From: Flavobacteriaceae bacterium
GTDB lineage: Bacteria; Bacteroidota; Bacteroidia; Flavobacteriales; Flavobacteriaceae
Assembly: GCA_009926065.1 (NCBI GenBank)
Contig: RFPP01000007.1
Location: 1-64,000 of the forward strand
Length of the DNA stretch: 64,000 nucleotides
Direction: 5' to 3'
The position numbers and the translations under genes are program-made. The notes beneath the pieces were generated by a model that worked only from the letters and a program-made list of their open reading frames with translations, was not told where the DNA came from and did no database searches. The first letter of the stretch is position 1. Each line of letters starts with the position of its first letter. Shown one piece after another: positions 61,518-64,000 of this stretch.

Positions 61518-62465
61518 ATGGAAAAATTGAGAATCGTTTTTATGGGAACCCCAGAATTTGCTGTTGGCATTTTGGACACAATAATAAAGAACAACTATGA
61601 GGTTGTAGGAATTATTACTGCTGCAGACAAACCTGCTGGTCGTGGCCAAAAGATAAAATATTCTGCAGTAAAAGAATATGCATTGGAAAACAACCTTGCC
61701 CTTTTACAACCTACTAATTTAAAAGATCCAGCTTTCTTAGAAGAATTAAAGGCTTTAAAAGCCAATTTACAGATTGTTGTTGCTTTTAGAATGTTACCTA
61801 AAATTGTTTGGGATATGCCAAAATACGGAACTTTCAACTTACATGCATCTTTGCTTCCAAATTATCGTGGAGCAGCACCTATAAATTGGGCAATTATCAA
61901 TGGAGAATCTAAAACTGGCGTTACTACCTTTTATATAGATGATAAAATTGATACTGGAGCTATGATTTTGAGAGCTGAAACTCCTATTTATCCTGATGAA
62001 AATGCAGGTCAACTACATGACCGATTAATGATTTTAGGAAGTGAAACAGTTATTACTACCCTAAAATTGATTGAGAAAGAACAAATTTCTCCTACAATTC
62101 AAGAAGATTGTAAAGATATCAAAACAGCCTATAAATTAGATAAAGAAAATTGCAAAATTGATTGGAGTAAATCTGGGGTTGAAATTCACAATCAAATTAG
62201 GGGACTTTCACCCTATCCCGTTGCTTGGTGTTATTTTAAAGATAATAACCAAGTATGGAATGTGAAGATTTATGAATCGAGTATTTGTTTAGAAAATCAC
62301 ACTTATAATGTAGGAACGATTCTAACCACAAAAAAACAAATTAAAGTTGCTGTTTCGGATGGATTTATCAAAATTATAAGTTTACAATTTCCGGGAAAGA
62401 AAAAAATGACTGCATCTGAACTATTAAATGGAATGTTATTTTCGGAAAAAGCCTTGGTTTTATAG
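61518..62465 (+). CDS. fmt: Methionyl-tRNA formyltransferase
   Basis: FMGTPEFAVGILD; NLHASLLPNYRGAAPINWAIINGE. Confidence 0.97.
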   Translation: MEKLRIVFMGTPEFAVGILDTIIKNNYEVVGIITAADKPAGRGQKIKYSAVKEYALENNLALLQPTNLKDPAFLEELKALKANLQIVVAFRMLPKIVWDMPKYGTFNLHASLLPNYRGAAPINWAIINGESKTGVTTFYIDDKIDTGAMILRAETPIYPDENAGQLHDRLMILGSETVITTLKLIEKEQISPTIQEDCKDIKTAYKLDKENCKIDWSKSGVEIHNQIRGLSPYPVAWCYFKDNNQVWNVKIYESSICLENHTYNVGTILTTKKQIKVAVSDGFIKIISLQFPGKKKMTASELLNGMLFSEKALVL

Positions 62466-62508
62466 GGTATTAAGGGATTAAATATATTAAAAAAAAGGCA
62501 ATAATTAG

Positions 62509-62549
62509 CGTCTTTATCAACAAAAATGATAAGTTATCAACAAAAGACG
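62509..62549. repeat. Nested palindrome / direct-repeat array upstream of HU
   Basis: CGTCTTT..AAAGACG inverted ends; TTATCAACAAAA direct repeats at 62514 and 62534; TGATAA between. Confidence 0.5.
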
Positions 62550-62568
62550 TAGATTTTTAAAAAAACTC

Positions 62569-62598
62569 TTGCACAGTAATGAATTCCTATTAATTTTG
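62569..62598 (+). promoter_or_regulatory. HU gene promoter
   Basis: TTG-N19-TAATTTTG (62569-62571, 62591-62598). Confidence 0.65.
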
Positions 62599-62641
62599 TT
62601 ACAGTAATGAAATTTTTAACCAACATTTAATATCTATTATT

Positions 62642-62914
62642 ATGAACAAATCAGAATTAATTGACGCAATCGCTGCAGACGCAGGAATTACTAAAGCAGC
62701 TGCAAAATCAGCTTTAGAATCATTTTTAGGAAATGTAAGTGGTACCCTAAAAAAAGGAGGTAGAGTATCATTAGTAGGATTTGGATCTTGGTCTGTATCT
62801 GCAAGAGCAGCTAGAGACGGAAGAAACCCACAAACTGGAGCAACTATTAAAATTGCTGCTAAAAAAGTTGTTAAATTTAAAGCTGGAGCTGAATTAGAAT
62901 CAGCTGTAAACTAA
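62642..62914 (+). CDS. HU family DNA-binding protein
   Basis: MNKSELIDAIAADAGITKAAAKSALESFL; GRNPQTGATIKIAAKKVVKFKAG. Confidence 0.97.
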   Translation: MNKSELIDAIAADAGITKAAAKSALESFLGNVSGTLKKGGRVSLVGFGSWSVSARAARDGRNPQTGATIKIAAKKVVKFKAGAELESAVN

Positions 62915-62933
62915 TAATTTACAAAATAAATTT

Positions 62934-62962
62934 AAGCCACGCATTGCGTGGTTTTTTTTTTG
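62934..62962 (+). terminator. Intrinsic terminator
   Basis: AAGCCACGCATTGCGTGGTTTTTTTTT. Confidence 0.88.
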
Positions 62963-62991
62963 AATAAATTTGTAGTAATAAAAAAAGATTA

Positions 62992-63552
62992 ATGTTTTCA
63001 ACTAAAATTATCCAAGGTAATTTACTAATTGCAGAACCTTCTTCACTACATGACCAGCCCTTTAATAGATCAATAGTTCTATTAACTGAATATAATGAGG
63101 ATGGTTCGGTAGGTTTTATTATTAATAAACCTCTGGAATATTATATAAATGATTTAATTCCAACAATAGATGTTGAATTTTCTGTATTTTATGGTGGTCC
63201 AGTTGGTGTTGATAATTTGTACTTTATCCACAATGTTCCTGAAATAATTAGTGATGGAATCGAAATATCTCCTGGTTTATTTTGGGGTGGAAATTTTGAA
63301 AATACTATTAAAGAAATTAATAATAGAACCATTAACAAAGATAATATTCGTTTTTTTCTTGGTTATTCAGGCTGGGAATTAAATCAATTAGAAGATGAAA
63401 TTTCTTCTAAATACTGGATAGTTGTTGAAAATAAATACAAAAATGAAATTCTAAGTAAAGAAGCAAGTGATTTTTGGAAAGAAAAAATTCAAGAATTAGG
63501 TGGCGAATATTTACTGTGGGTAAACGCACCTGAAAACCCATTTTGGAATTAA
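62992..63552 (+). CDS. YqgE/AlgH family protein
   Basis: GNLLIAEPSSLHDQPFNRSIVLLTEYNEDGSVGFIINKPL; FYGGPVGVDNLYFIH. Confidence 0.95.
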   Translation: MFSTKIIQGNLLIAEPSSLHDQPFNRSIVLLTEYNEDGSVGFIINKPLEYYINDLIPTIDVEFSVFYGGPVGVDNLYFIHNVPEIISDGIEISPGLFWGGNFENTIKEINNRTINKDNIRFFLGYSGWELNQLEDEISSKYWIVVENKYKNEILSKEASDFWKEKIQELGGEYLLWVNAPENPFWN

Positions 63553-64000
63553 ACTAACCTTATTTGAGCATTTAATAATTTTACCAGCTTTGTTGATAAT
63601 TCAATATCAAATACTTTTTTACGGTATTTAGTTATCGGTTGAATCCCTTTAATGACATTTGAAATAAATAATTCATCTGCTTTTTGAAGGTCAAATGGAG
63701 AAATTTCCCCTTCTTCCACTTCTAAACCCTCGATTTTTTTTGCTAAATTAATAATTTGCATGCGCAAAACACCGTTCAAACAGCCTTCTGACAAAGATGG
63801 GGTAATCAATTTTCCATTTATAACCATAAAAATATTACCTTGCAAAGCTTCGGCAACATTTTTACTTTCATTTAAAAGCAAACAATTATCAAGACCATTT
63901 TCATCAGCAAAAATACTAGCAGTAACATTTAAAATTTTGTTGGTCGTTTTTAAAGTAGAAAGTAATTGTTTAGAAATGAAGAAATCCTTGTATAGGTCAA
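63549..64000 (-). CDS. Aminotransferase class IV (aminodeoxychorismate lyase-like), partial
   Basis: Frame stays open past the listed M to the window edge (..NVTASIFADENGLDNCLLLNESKNVAEALQGNIFMVINGKLITPSLSEGCLNGVLR), typical PLP class IV motif. Confidence 0.88.
   Translation of the reverse strand, partial: DLYKDFFISKQLLSTLKTTNKILNVTASIFADENGLDNCLLLNESKNVAEALQGNIFMVINGKLITPSLSEGCLNGVLRMQIINLAKKIEGLEVEEGEISPFDLQKADELFISNVIKGIQPITKYRKKVFDIELSTKLVKLLNAQIRLV

Overview
Flavobacteriaceae-type (Flavobacterium-like) low-GC chromosomal window, mostly ordinary core genome. It starts with the 5' end of a tRNA (probably Ile) and a complete 16S rRNA, both on the minus strand. About 55 protein-coding genes follow: menaquinone genes (menC, menA, menB, menD), a CcsBA-type cytochrome c synthase, murA, rny, zapA, recQ, fmt, xerD-like, rpmE2, aroQ, mtaB, HU, a phosphosugar mutase, a MATE exporter, ABC and ABC-F proteins, a TonB-dependent receptor, and T9SS-sorted and other surface proteins. 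No CRISPR array, prophage, transposase or complete defence island was seen. The observations most worth following are: (1) a secreted six-fold YENQA repeat protein resembling the DUF6150/septoil-knot family; (2) a structured intergenic RNA between zapA and rny, likely 6S-Flavo RNA, with mutually exclusive pairings; (3) a multi-tier stem in the 5' leader of rpmE2 (bL31) that could be a ribosomal-protein autoregulatory leader; (4) helically phased TTATNAAC iterons at the same distance upstream of two tandem OMP genes, with a related array upstream of HU; (5) a TlpA/Omp28 redox pair next to an outer-membrane protein whose only mature cysteines form a CAGGIC motif; (6) REP-like interspersed elements; (7) a secreted protein with phage tail-fibre-like repeats. 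Functional names come from motif and family recognition by eye; no database search was run.
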